A stretch of 64,000 bases of DNA. Origin: Symsagittifera roscoffensis. Taxonomy: Eukaryota > Xenacoelomorpha > Acoela > Convolutidae. The notes beneath the pieces are model-generated. The model searched no databases. It had not been told where the DNA came from and was given only the letters and a program-made list of their open reading frames with translations. The stretch covers positions 41,126,379 to 41,190,378 of the forward strand of contig NC_087067.1 in the NCBI RefSeq assembly GCF_963678635.1. The letters are read 5' to 3'. Below are positions 1 to 10,764 of this stretch, piece after piece (the first letter of the stretch is position 1; each line of letters starts with the position of its first letter). Both the position numbers and the translations under genes were made by a program.

Positions 1-200
1 TAAACCGCCATAACTTTACGAAAAATTATCACAGCTAAAATATTTTTTTGCAAATTTGAGCCCAAGACAATAATACCTTGCGAATAAAATTTTTAAAAGT
101 TGCGTCAAAAATGGCCTGTTAAAAAGTCGAAATTTGTCTGAAGAAAAAAAATCCACCCCGAGCACAAATATTCCATTACTTTTGTATCGAAATTCGGAAC
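1..200 (-). mobile_element. Family H (Helentron/INE-1-like) copy, cut by the window edge
   Basis: The segment matches the other family H copies: the motif CCATAACTTTACG, then CACCCCGAGCACAAATATTCC, ending in TTCGGAAC, the sub-terminal repeat. Only the element's 5' half lies in the window. The orientation is set by the hairpin end seen in fuller copies. Confidence 0.7.
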
Positions 201-410
201 AAAATGACAAACGTTGCAACATAATGTCAAAAATTTGATAATATGCAGTGACGCATTACTTTTAATATTCTAACATGTTTTTAGTGAAGAAAAGACAATT
301 TGAGTTTTTTTCAGACTTAGATGAATTGATGACTTGAAGTGGGAGCTGGGCTGTAAGAAGCATAAAAAACTATTTGGTTTTTGGTTAACGTATCTAATAG
401 CTGAAGGTTG

Positions 411-2023
411 ATGGCTGTTTATTTTTTGATGATATTTTGTTTTAGTAGTCAAGACAATAATTCAAAAAGACCATGTCGATCTCACTCTAACATTGCATTT
501 CAGCAGTCCTGCAGACCAAGAAATCAGAGTAAAATGAAAATCATTATCAGACTTAAAAAAAACTGCCCTTGCTTATCTAGCCAGAAACCATTCGAAACAA
601 AAAGCCAATTTATTTGAAATGAAACAACAAACTAAAATCAAAATTAAACAAGGATAGGCTGTTGCTGAGCAAGTATCACAGAATGTTCCGACCATATTAT
701 CCACAAAAACTGCAAAAAAAAAAACATTTTAATCTTTAAATTAAAACGTCATTTCTTCTACGTGGTGAGATTAGAGATCCCTAAAAACGCGTAGAAACTT
801 AGTGCGTTAGGCATAAAAGACTACAAAGGTCTCCAAAAAATAGATAAACAAAAATGAGAAAAAAATTCAAAAAAATTTCTAAAATGTTTCCTAATTTTGA
901 ACTAAAAATTTTAAATTTGTATGACAATTATCAAAAAAGTGCGTACTAAAGCTTCCAAAACTGGTTTCATTTTTAGTAAAATCAAGTTTACCTAGCCTAT
1001 ACGGCCAATAATTTCATATAACGAACGTTACTCGTTCGCTTTACTCGCTCGAAATTTAACTAAAACTAAAAAAATTTAAACCGGTTTTTCTCAACACTGG
1101 GAAAAATTTTCGGATTTTTTTGAATGTCCTCGAATCATGACTGAAAGGGCATATTGCTCCAATAGTTATTTATGCTACCTGATTTTACGTGGAAAACAAA
1201 AACAAAAAAACTTAAACGCATCCAAATACACAGTTCCTCCAAATTTTTCAAATGGCTGAAACAAAAATCGAATTTTCTTGTTTTGTGTCTCTCGAAAAAC
1301 TGATATCTTTTTAGTAATTGTCGGAATTTTCAAACTAATTTTTTAAATCTTTCTGGTTTTGTAGCTTTCGTTCGTTTCATTTTTTCAAATTATGGTTTAG
1401 TCATCCTCAACAAACAACCATTTGTTTTTTTCCTTGTGCGCATAGTTGTTCTAGGCGGTAAAAAACGGTACATGTATTTTCAGAGAAAAAGATATTTTAA
1501 TCGATCTCATTGGCTTATTAAATCATGTTTCAGAATTGCAACAGACACTAATACACAGTCACAAGCAGAGAAACCATATCATACCATATTTGTTTGCGTC
1601 AGCTGGATAATCTTGCTTTGGTTACATGCGTTGAGACGTTCGTTTGTGTCGACAGAGATGTTGTAACTGAACAGAATTGCAAACTCTACAACTGCACCGC
1701 TTCTCTCAGCAGCTTTACGCAAATTACCAAACAGAAGAGATCCAGGGTACGTTTTGTAGTATTTTTTTTCAATCAATTTAGTAAATTTTTTCAACTGATA
1801 TTTTTTTTAGTTAATTTTTTCAACTGATAATTTTTCCACAGTAGTTTTTTTTTGGAACAAAAAACATTTTAGGCCATATATGCCGCTCGCGCTGTCTATA
1901 CTAAGAGGTCTTGAAACTATGAATCTTTATAAAAAAACACAGTTTGATCAGACTTCGAATCTCTGTGCGACTATGCTAAGAATGCACGACGTGGCGAGTG
2001 ATTTTGACCCGCGGTGCGGATAG
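411..2023 (+). CDS. Putative small secreted cysteine-rich protein, three exons (model)
   Basis: Model: exons 411-528, 1559-1746 and 1943-2023, 128 residues. Introns are GT-AG and the phases agree (1, then 0). The start gives MAVYFLMIFCFSSQ, a short hydrophobic leader typical of a signal peptide. Nine further cysteines follow, for example in the stretch TCVETFVCVDRD and in NCKLYNC, and the last exon ends in DPRCG before a TAG. The donor after exon 2 (GTACGT) is strong; the acceptors of exons 2 and 3 have weak pyrimidine tracts. Exon 2 could instead join, in phase, to the exon at 3221, giving a different tail. I do not recognise the family; the cysteine density suggests a disulfide-rich extracellular protein. 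The first intron holds a copy of repeat family D. This is a hand-built model without transcript support. Confidence 0.4.
1015..1260 (+). repeat. Dispersed repeat family D, copy 1
   Basis: Similar blocks occur at 39990-40225 and 61075-61300. Shared landmarks are CTCGCT, AAACCGGTTTTTCTC, AGGGC and CACCTGATTTTACGTGG followed by an A-rich stretch and CAAATACA. The copies are diverged. No terminal repeats were found, so the class is unknown. Confidence 0.6.
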
Positions 2024-3220
2024 CAAACTTCGGGTGCTTCATCATAGATTCCAAAATGAAAAATCAGTTCCATGCTAGTAATGTAAAACGTGGACCTAAA
2101 CGAAACAGAAATGTTGAAAAAATGAACCAAATAGATAATTGACTGAAAAAAAAATCAGTTCCATAGGTTCCAAAAAAGGTTACATAAGTCCCAAATCGTT
2201 TCAATCGATTAAATACTTCATTAGCCGACTCTCTTTGACATGCTCACAACTCAGGGAACTGGTCACCCGCATGACTGAGCTTAACTGAATTCATGCCGTT
2301 TAAACAAACAAAAAATTTATTCACCTATTCGTTGGCTCTGAATTCAGGAAGAAAATTTTTGGGGCTTTATGCGACTGATTTTTCATTTTGGTTTCTATGA
2401 ACATTTAAGAATTCACCGAAATTTGATCTAACAACGATATTGAGCTCGACTTTTCTAAAGCGCCGGGTGTCGAGCGCAGGATTATTTGACGAAGCGATTT
2501 TTGTTAAAGTCGCAGCACTTCATTTATTCGATCAATATGAACAAACCACAATTTTCTGAAACATAAAAAAAAAAAAATTTTTCAGAATGCTTTGACATGG
2601 TACTGCATTTTTGTTTCCATGCATCCAACCCTTAGACTTAATTTATATTGGCGCTTCCCTGAAAAAAAAATCAAAATGTACTATGTTAGAGTCATTCGGC
2701 TATGATTGGATGCAGTTTGTACTAAAATGGGAATCCTGTGGTGAGAAAACTACAGTCAGAAAAGATGGAACTCGTGAAAAAATCACCACTAGCATAATCA
2801 GTATAAAAATCAGTTTAAGACAAAAAGAACTCAAAAGTACGACACCTTCATCATCGAAAAGATCCCTCTTTAAGAATTATCTTTAGAATTATTATTTAGT
2901 CGACTGAACGAAATTTTCTTTTTCACTTACATGTTTATAAAAAAACCAAATACCGCTCTTGTTTGCAAGCCATCCTGCTTTGGGATTTGCTTTACAGCTA
3001 TAGAACAAATATTTAAGAAAAGTCTATGAAAAATTTTACCAATTTGTGCAACTGGTTCATTGCGGGGAACGAGAATAAAGTCTCAAACCCCCAATCTCAT
3101 AAGTAAACCCAACAAACTATATTCATTATTGAATCAAATCAATTCAATTTATATTTCACGTATATCTATCTTTTAAACTAGTCAAACCATAATTACTTTC
3201 CGACAAACTCTTACTTTCAG
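2024..3220. other. Gap between the first gene's third exon and the next exon
   Basis: AT-rich with no supported exon. An open frame at 2611-2886 has base composition like its surroundings and no splice or poly(A) context, so it is not called. If exon 1559-1746 joins exon 3221, this stretch is intron. Confidence 0.4.
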
Positions 3221-3290
3221 AAAATTGTCGTTTTCTGCGACTTTGTGCCTCGGAAACCAATCTCGTCAAGACACAGAGAAGAGCCATTAG

Positions 3291-3838
3291 ATGTCAGGTA
3301 TTCCAAAAAGTATCACCAGAGACGATCTGGATCAGAATTCGATGAGAGATCCAGACTCCTTGCACTACTCCAGTCTGACTGTTGAGTCATCCCAGTCACA
3401 GGGTAGCTCAAAGAATTCAAGCCAACGAGCTACCCCAACTGGGAAAATTAAGAAGGGTAAGAAAAATTTAATGTTTTTACGACTGATATTTTTTGGAGAA
3501 AAAATTCTAAATTTGTTTCCCATTTTTTTTCTGTCAAATTGCACCTTTTAAAAATGTTCAATTAAACTTGCACATGTTTTATTGCTCTGATCAGAGAAGC
3601 TCTTCAATATCTGAGGCCTCATAGCACTTACTTTCCTAAGCAAATCATCTTCTCTCAGTAAAGAAATGCAATCCTATAAAAGGATACGTCAACGATTCAG
3701 CACTACGATTGCAATAGCGAAAGGGGAGAATAAGTCAGATCCTTTTTTGGTTTAGTACATAGAGATATCTTTTTTTCCATGAATTTGATCACTTTAGACA
3801 AGAAAGCCGACAAACAAAAAGGATCCTCAAAGAAGTAG
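3291..3838 (+). CDS. Small Ser/Lys-rich protein, two coding exons; frame uncertain
   Basis: Coding model: 3291-3456 joined to 3798-3838, 68 residues, GT-AG intron, phase 1. The exon is clearly richer in G+C than its flanks and begins after a strong acceptor (pyrimidine tract, AG at 3219-3220). The predicted protein is hydrophilic: acidic near the start (RDDLDQ), serine-rich in the middle (GSSKNSS) and lysine-rich at the end (KGSSKK). A stop directly precedes ATG 3291, so 3221-3290 would be 5' untranslated. However, the frame starting at 3221 is open for 54 codons (to 3385) and could continue from exon 1559-1746, and a CAG/GTATTC donor at 3297 would link that frame to a 34-codon end at 3798-3900. 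Exon status is better supported than the frame. No known family recognised. Confidence 0.4.
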
Positions 3839-3971
3839 ACGAGAAGGCCGACAAGATCAACAAAACTTCTTCTAGTGAGATAAATGATAACTTACCCTAA
3901 TTTAGATATTCAGGATTAACAGTAAATTTAAACACTGTTTTTAATAGTATAAATTCAAATCATTTTAATTA

Positions 3972-3977
3972 AATAAA
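3972..3977 (+). terminator. Poly(A) signal AATAAA
   Basis: AATAAA lies 134 bp after the stop at 3838 (72 bp after the alternative stop at 3900), a normal place for the 3' end of a short transcript. It supports a plus-strand gene ending here. Confidence 0.5.
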
Positions 3978-4141
3978 AATATTTATTAAAACTATATAAA
4001 AACTACCTGTTTTTATTTTAATCTGACAACCAATTGAATGTTGTTTGAAGATAAAACGATCAAAAACAAATGAATTTGAGCTGAGCGGGGTAGATTTTTG
4101 AGGCTTTTTGCATCTTGGATAGGATTCTACCCTAGTCGATC

Positions 4142-4246
4142 AAGGAAGGTTATCTTGCAAGCTCTTGCAAGATTCGTTAAAAGACGATGCATTACATTCA
4201 AAGATCTTGCAAGAGTCTTGCAAGATCTTGCAAGATAACCTCCTTT
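4142..4246. repeat. Foldback repeat of CTTGCAAGA units
   Basis: The left arm carries AGGTTATCTTGCAAG (4147-4161) and the right arm its exact reverse complement (4226-4240). Between and within the arms the palindrome-like unit CTTGCAAG recurs six or more times. The stretch could form a long hairpin. Downstream at 4290-4345 is a block sharing CGCGAAGACAACCTTCCAGC with the repeat arm at 5513-5913. Confidence 0.75.
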
Positions 4247-5512
4247 AAAGATAACCTTTTTTAAAGCAAGATCTTTGAAGATATGATATTTTGTGGGGGG
4301 GGGGACTGCTTTCAACGCGAAGACAACCTTCCAGCGTTCGTGGGAGAAGGATGCTATACATACACACAGCCCGCATTGCCCCCAGAAGGCTATAATTTTC
4401 AAGTTTTCATGAAAAGGATGGCCATTTCTAAGTTTTGATTGCCAAATCATAGCTACCTCTGTCACAAAAAATATCAAAGCAGACAAAAATTTAAATAACA
4501 TATTTCCAGCAAAAAAAATCGTTGAAAGCAAGAAATACAGAAGGAAAATTAAGTTTTTGTAAACTTGTAACTCATTTTGTTTTTATTTTTTGCTCAATTC
4601 GTGTTTCCTTCTTTTCTAATGTCACATCTTGCCAATTTGAATAATACTGCTTGTCCCTTCGTTTCATTCGCGATTGTACTGGAGCGGTTTTTTGACAATT
4701 TTTTCCGAATTTCAATATAATAATCATAAGAATTTTGATAATAAGTAAAAATTTGAGATGTAAAAAAAATCCACTAGAAAAGACGCCGCGTAGCCACAAT
4801 ATTTTTGAGAAATGAGATTGTACGCTGTTGGATAACAGAAACATGATCTGAATGGTTACTTTAAGCGTTCAATAACGACTCAAAAAACGCATAAATTTCC
4901 GTTTTGCTTCAAAAATGCTTCAAAATTCTTTTGATGCAGCAAAGCGTTCGAAGTTGTTTTGAAAGCATCAAGCTACAAAATTCTGTTTTTATTCAGTTTT
5001 TTTTTTGTAAAATAAGCGTTTATTTATGCGACGGGGCTATTTTGCAAACCTCAGTTTTTTATTCATGATTGTCTTATTTGTAAGGTTACGCAAATTGGAT
5101 GCTAATAGCTTATGGGTTTTTTGGGAGGGGGATCTTTTTTAAACTGTTTGTGTCTTGAATGTACTTCAAAACTTGAGACTGATTTTGTCTTGATTTTGAG
5201 ACATTTTTGTTCGTAAGTCAGAAAATTACCTTTTTTGTGAATCAAGAAATTTTTTTTAAAAACCAACACTACAGCGCCATAAGCTAGACTTTATCGATTA
5301 TCGTGCCATATTTATCCACTATATTTGATTATAGTGGATTTTTGAGCCACTATAATCAAATAATTTTGAAAAAAAAAAATCTATTAAAATCCATTATAAT
5401 CGATTACAGTCCATTTTTGTTATCAATATAATGCATTATTTTATGGACATAAAATCTATGAAAATCGATTAGTTTTTATAGATAATTACTTTACTTTTTG
5501 CAGCTTTCTCTC
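4247..5512. other. Non-coding AT-rich stretch
   Basis: No exon is supported. The minus-strand open frames here have no coding texture. The end of the stretch is filled with short inverted repeats built on ATCCACTATAATCAAA and ATCGATTA motifs. Confidence 0.4.
5324..5360. repeat. Perfect 14 bp stem hairpin
   Basis: TTTGATTATAGTGG (5324-5337) and CCACTATAATCAAA (5347-5360) are perfect inverted repeats around a 9 bp loop. Related ATCCATTATAATCGATTA words follow up to 5475, and similar words occur near 15370-15440. Confidence 0.8.
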
Positions 5513-5913
5513 ACCATGTTCACTAATTGCCACCACCATGCCCCCTGTTGCGCCCCTTCCAACCCCCAACCCCGCCCTCCACCAAATCTCAATACCACCG
5601 TTCACCGCCGACCCCTTGCACTCTAACAATCCACCGTACTCCGCCAACCCCCGTACTTCTGATTAAGCCCCTCCCTCCTATTCTATAATATACTCCATCT
5701 ACTCCTTCCCCGAGTCCCCCCTCGCTCCCTGGTTTAACCCACCATCGCCAAAGAACCCCACCATACACCCACGCGAAGACAACCTTCCAGCCCACTGAAA
5801 GAAAATACTATGGGGGTAGAGGTTAACGTGAGGGAAGGAGAGGAGGTGTTGCTGCGCGTCAGATTGTGCGGATAGCGAATAAAACTGAATAACAAAAATA
5901 TCGTTTTCAACAA
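5513..5913. repeat. C-rich inverted repeat, left arm
   Basis: Starts at ATGTTCACTAATTGCCACCA and is strongly C-rich on the plus strand, passing through TCCACCGTAC to GCGGATAGCG and an AT-rich tail. The right arm at 7299-7652 is its diverged reverse complement over nearly the whole length. Open frames read through it are artefacts of the biased composition. Confidence 0.8.
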
Positions 5914-6482
5914 TAAAAGCGATAAACGTTAATAAAAAATGAAGTCTATTGAGAGGTCAAAATAGTTAATTTGAGTTTAAAATTATTATGAACAAAATAA
6001 AGTAGCACAATAAATATGTTTTTATAAAAATTGATGATAATCCAATCTAATCGATTAAAAAGGATTAAATTTCTTTCAAAAAAGTTTTGGAAATTAGCAG
6101 AAAATGAGTTTTACTGCTTTGAAAAATATTAACAAATTAATTCAATTCTTATCTATTATTATTGATTAATTTTGAGTTTCAGTGACAAAGACTATACATA
6201 TCATATATTATCGGTTATTATCCATGAAACTTCAAAGCCATAACTGAGTCGCCTATTGTATAGAGAGACTTAAAATTTGCCATGGTCTTACTATTTATCG
6301 AATGTTGTCCGTGACCAGACGAACACGGTTGATCCCATAAATGAATTATCTACTTAACTCGTCTGTCAGTGTCATAGGTACTTCTCTCTTCAAGCCTGGT
6401 CTTGACGCCTTTCGTTACGCCTGGACTCTCTGAACTACATAAAAATTTTATCTTGCTGTTAACAAATGAAAAGTAGGCAAAA

Positions 6483-7071
6483 CTGTTTGTATCAGGGCGA
6501 AGTCCTGAATGTTCCGAATGCCTTTTAAGGTCTATGGAGCAAGAATAACATGTAAACGTTAAAATTAGAATTTTTGTTTTATTTTGAATTTTTTTGTGAA
6601 CTTCATCTCCCACAAATATATAAAGTACAAAATGATGGATTTTGCTATTATTAACAAATCAATTATGGCAAATAAGCTTCCTTCAATCAATTTGGAAGAA
6701 TTTCTAGGTCGGTTTAAATCTCCGCTTACTCGTTAATAGCGCGAAAAATATCGCGGTTTAATTGTCCCAAATTGGCCCAAATGACAATCTTTAAACCCCC
6801 ATAACTTTACGAAAATTGATCACAGTTGAAATGTTTTTTTTTTCTAATTTAAGCTCAAGACAGTAATATCTTTGCAATGATAAAAATTTATGTCAAAAAT
6901 GGCTACTTAAAAGTCGAAAGTCGGAACAAAAATTGATATTTTCGACAATCGGAACAACAATACTTTTTGATTGATATAAAAAAGTTCATCAAAGTTAAAA
7001 AGCCTGTCTGAAGAAAAAAAAACCCACCCCGAGCACAAATATTCCGTTACTTTCGTTATGAAAGTCGGAAC
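6483..7071 (-). mobile_element. Family H (Helentron/INE-1-like) copy
   Basis: Read on the minus strand, it starts with GTTCCGACTTTC and ends with GGAACATTC, the hairpin CAGGAC-TTC-GCCCTG and a short tail. Internal landmarks are the CGCG-rich block near 6735-6760 and CCATAACTTTACG. It lies between the two arms of the C-rich inverted repeat. Confidence 0.75.
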
Positions 7072-7298
7072 AACAACAAAAAATTACTTTGATGCAATCT
7101 AAATGATGTTCCGACACCTAAAAGTAGGGAAGAATTTGTAATCGGTCTTGTTTCAGTTTCTCTATCCATATTTTTTTCTTTTCTATGCAAAAATAAGGTA
7201 CCACAAAATAATCGTCAGATGAGATTGACCAAAACATCATAATAAAAGCTTTCCAATTGTTTAATCGCAAATTTATTGACCTTAAAAACTTTGTCTGA

Positions 7299-7652
7299 AA
7301 CTGATAGTTTTGTTATTCAGTCAGTTTTTTTCGCTATCCTTACAATCTGACCCGCAGCAACCCCTCCTCCTCTTCCCTCACGTTTACCTCTACCCCATAG
7401 TTATATATTCCAGTGGGCGGTGGATGTGTGGTGGGGGTGGGGGTGTTTGACGATGGTGGGACAAGCGCGATAGAGTAAAATAGGAAGGATGGGTGTAGTG
7501 GAGGTACGGGGGTTTGCAGGGTACGGTGGATTGTTGGAGTGTAAGAGGTCAGCGGGGTCGGCGGTAGACGGTGGTATGGAGCTTTGGTTGAAGTTGGGGT
7601 TGGGATTGGCGGGGGCCTAAAAGGGGCATGGTGGTGGCAATTAGTGAACATG
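7299..7652. repeat. C-rich inverted repeat, right arm (G-rich on plus strand)
   Basis: This is the reverse complement of 5513-5913: it ends in GCCACCACCATG read backwards (7634-7645) and includes the shared TACCCCATAG and GATAGCGAA blocks. Together the arms enclose about 1.4 kb that contains one family H copy. Confidence 0.8.
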
Positions 7653-7912
7653 GAAAAATGTTCTGTAAATGTCTACTGTATCTGCCCGCGAGTTATAAAC
7701 ATCAAGCTTACAGTTTAGCCACTGATTTTAAAAATATTTATATGAGGTTCAAAAATTGTTTGTAAATAGATAAAACAGATTATGCCAATTTGAATGACAG
7801 GTCTAACCAAAAAAAATAGGTATCTTAATTTAAACTTTATACTTTGAATAAGTATCCAATCAAATTTTGAAGTTTTCTTTTTGTTTTGAAGATTTTTTTA
7901 GATCTTAAATCT

Positions 7913-8396
7913 AACAAGACTGGTCATATCGGCTCAAAAACCCTGAAAGTTTTGGTTGCCTTTCAAGACCTATGGGGCAGTATTAACATGAACAAATTAC
8001 AGGTAAAATAAAACAAGATTTTTTTCAAATCTGAGAATTTTTGTATAAACCTTCCCGTCACTCGCCTTTTTAAGTAGAAAGTGATAGATTTAGCTCCTAG
8101 TAACAAATCAATTATTGCATTTATTTATCAATTAACTCTCGGACAGATTAAATCTCTGCTTGCGCGTTAATTGCGCGAAATAGATCGCGCGTTAGTTCCC
8201 CAAATTGGCCAAAATAGCAATCTTTGGACCCCCATAACTGTACAAAAAATGATTACAGGGAAAGTTTTTTTCAATTTTAAGTTCAAGACAACAATACTTT
8301 TTAAATGATTTATAAAAATTTCGTGAAAATTGCTAGTTAAAATTTCAAATTTCGTCCAAACAAATATTCCGTTACTTTTGTTACGACAGTCGGAAC
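7913..8396 (-). mobile_element. Family H copy
   Basis: Begins (plus strand) with AACAAGACTG, the tail of the family, has a worn hairpin, the block CGCGCGTTAG near 8185-8195, and ends in CAGTCGGAAC. Diverged but collinear with the other copies. Confidence 0.7.
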
Positions 8397-9317
8397 AAAA
8401 GACAAATTTTGTCAACATAGTTCGTTCAAGAAAAATTGAAGTCTCGACGCAGTTTAGTCCCAGGCAATTTGCTTTAAGAACTCTTGCACCTGGTCTCTGC
8501 GGCTCTAACAAGCTTCGTTTTTTGTCTTGAGGAACAGATCAAGGCTACTTAGTAGTTTTCCTGGTTTTCTAAAAACTAATTTTTTGTTTAGGCTCCGAAA
8601 GGACTAAATCCATAATTTTTTTTTGCCTCCGTTACAAAGGAAGGTGATTGAATAATTTTTCTTCTAGAAAAAATTAAAATCTTATTTGCGGTTCAAAAAA
8701 ACTGATCTCAAAAAAAAGATTAAAATAGATCAGTTTCCAAAAAAACTGCAGTATTCGAACAAATTTTGAACAGATTTTCAATCAAAATTAGGCAGCTGAA
8801 AAATGATACAAAAAAAAGGGAAGCTTTTATTTCAGAATCAATATATTGACTCAACCAGTCGAGAATAGCACAAAATCTATTTGAATTTCAAGTATGTTAT
8901 TGAGATCATAGCCTGTTACGTTTGTGTATTATTTTCAAAACTAAAATTCACCCCTTTCTCAAAAATTAAGGTGTTCAAAAACACTTTTGTTATTGTTTGA
9001 TAAAATGTCAATTATCGGTTTTTTGCATGTTCAAGCCATACATTGCAACAGTCCAACATCTTTAAAACTATATAATTTTTTTGTTTTTGTGTCCTACAGT
9101 AGACAAATATACGTACAAGGCATGATACTATTGTGTCAAACAAAAACCCAAAAAATGACATAAAAATAGTTTCAAGAATGGAAAAAAGACTGGATATTTT
9201 TACTGCAATCCTACAATTGGACTAAAAATTGAACGAAGACACAATGGCTACAAAAATAATGTGCTTGAGATTTTTTTGGAAAAATTATTATAAAAAAAAC
9301 GATTTAATATTGTTTTT
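8397..9317. other. AT-rich stretch without a supported gene
   Basis: No open frame with coding texture and no recognisable repeat family. Long A and T runs dominate. Confidence 0.4.
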
Positions 9318-9812
9318 GTTCTGACTTTTGTAATGATTTTTTTATTCAGACAAATTTAGACTTTTTAATTAGCCAAATTTGACAAAAGGTTTTTAATCAT
9401 TTAAAAGTTATTGTTAGTTTGAGCTTAAATCTGAAAAAAAATTTTACCTGCGGTCAATTTTCGTGAAGCTATTGGGGCTGAAAAATTGCTATTTTGGCCA
9501 ATTTGAGACAATAAACGCACGATCTATTTGGCATTATTAACGCGTAAGCGGAGATTTACTCCGTCTTAGAAATCGTTCCAAATTGGTTGAAGGAAGCTTA
9601 TTTGCCATAATTGACTTGCTACTAGGAGCAAAATCCATCACTTTGTACTTAATATAGCGTCGAGGGGGGGGGGGGGAGAATTTCACAAAAAATCTCAATT
9701 TTGAATAAATCGTTTTTTTTACCTGTAGTCTTTTCCATGTTATTTCTTCCCCATAGACCGTACAAGGCAATCGAAACATTCAGGGCTTTTCCCTGATACG
9801 AGCTGTCTTGTT
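9318..9812 (+). mobile_element. Family H copy with both ends
   Basis: Plus orientation: GTTCTGACTTTTG at the 5' end; a CGCGTAAGCGG block near 9540; a run of 15 G near 9664; then CGAAACATT, the hairpin CAGGG-CTTTT-CCCTG (9781-9795) and the tail ATACGAGCTGTCTTGTT. One of the best copies for defining the ends. Confidence 0.8.
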
Positions 9813-10092
9813 GGTCTAATGATTTAAAAATTCATCCTGGAAGCAACAGGAAAACTTCAAAATTTGATTGGATACTTATTAATTAGAGCTGGCATGTTGC
9901 TTATTTATCTAATAACAAACATTTTTTCACCCTCATAAAAAACTTCGTAAAATCAATGCCTAAACTGTAAGCTTGATGTTTATAACTCGCGGGCAGAAAC
10001 AATAGACAATTTCAGGACTTTTTTCCATTTTTTGGCTCTTTTCTACTATAGTCCTTCAGCCTAATTACACATTACCAATTCAACATTATTTA
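9813..10092. other. Upstream flank of the RING gene
   Basis: No gene seen. It contains the words TAAACTGTAAGCTTGATGTTTATAACTCGCGGGCAGA (9962-9998) that also occur, in reverse, near 7680-7720, so the flank of this family H copy is itself repeated. Confidence 0.4.
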
Positions 10093-10260
10093 GATTGGCT
10101 CCATAGAAATTGTTTAGTAAGTCCTAAAGTAGTTTTAAAAAAATGAGGACCCACTGACGAGTGATGGATTGAATTGCGAGTGATTGGCTCCTTAGAAATT
10201 GTTTAGTAAGTCCTAAAGTAGTACAAAAATGAGGATCCCCTGACGAGTGATGGATTGAAT
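10093..10260. repeat. Tandem duplication, unit about 89 bp, two copies
   Basis: Copy 1 begins at 10093 and copy 2 at 10182, both with GATTGGCTCC, then AGAAATTGTTTAGTAAGTCC, and a GACGAGTGATGGATTGAAT end. The copies differ at few positions, so the duplication is fairly young. It lies about 0.5 kb before the RING gene start. Confidence 0.85.
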
Positions 10261-10764
10261 TTCCCACTAAATCTACCCGCACAAAATGATAGGCTCTTAT
10301 ATTAAACATCAATTTTGCGGTGTAATCATTCTCTCTTCGAAGTTTTTTATGAAGATAAAACTTGTTTGCATTTGACTTTGACATGTGATCTCCTATGCGA
10401 ACTTTCATGACGTTTAAATTACGCGAGTGAAATAACTCTAAATAAAAAAAACTTAAAAAGTGCTCCTGGAGAAACGGTACATTGTAGAAGAGCGCCAAAA
10501 GATCTCTACTTTTAATGAAAAATACAGAAACAGTTAATCAAAGTGTGAACTGAATATGGATTGCGAAAAATTCAGCAAAACTAGTGTGAACTGAAAATAA
10601 TTTCAACATATACTCATATTATATTATTCTTGTCACTTTAAAAGTCAAAAGTTGAGGTTGCGGAAGCTTTTTATTACTTAACTTTTCCTTAATTTGTCTT
10701 TGAAACTTTACTGCATGTTACAAAAGAAGTGAAGTTGCCAGCGAAATTTTTAAGGTTCAGCCAA

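Noticed and set aside
2611-2886. 91-codon plus frame
   Set aside because: Background base composition, no acceptor/donor and no similarity to anything recognised.
6350-6613. 87-codon minus-strand frame
   Set aside because: It runs into the end of a family H element and changes composition across the boundary.
7340-7651. Long Pro/Thr-rich minus-strand open frame
   Set aside because: It is the C-rich arm of an inverted repeat; the opposite arm at 5513 gives a different frame. No splice or poly(A) context.
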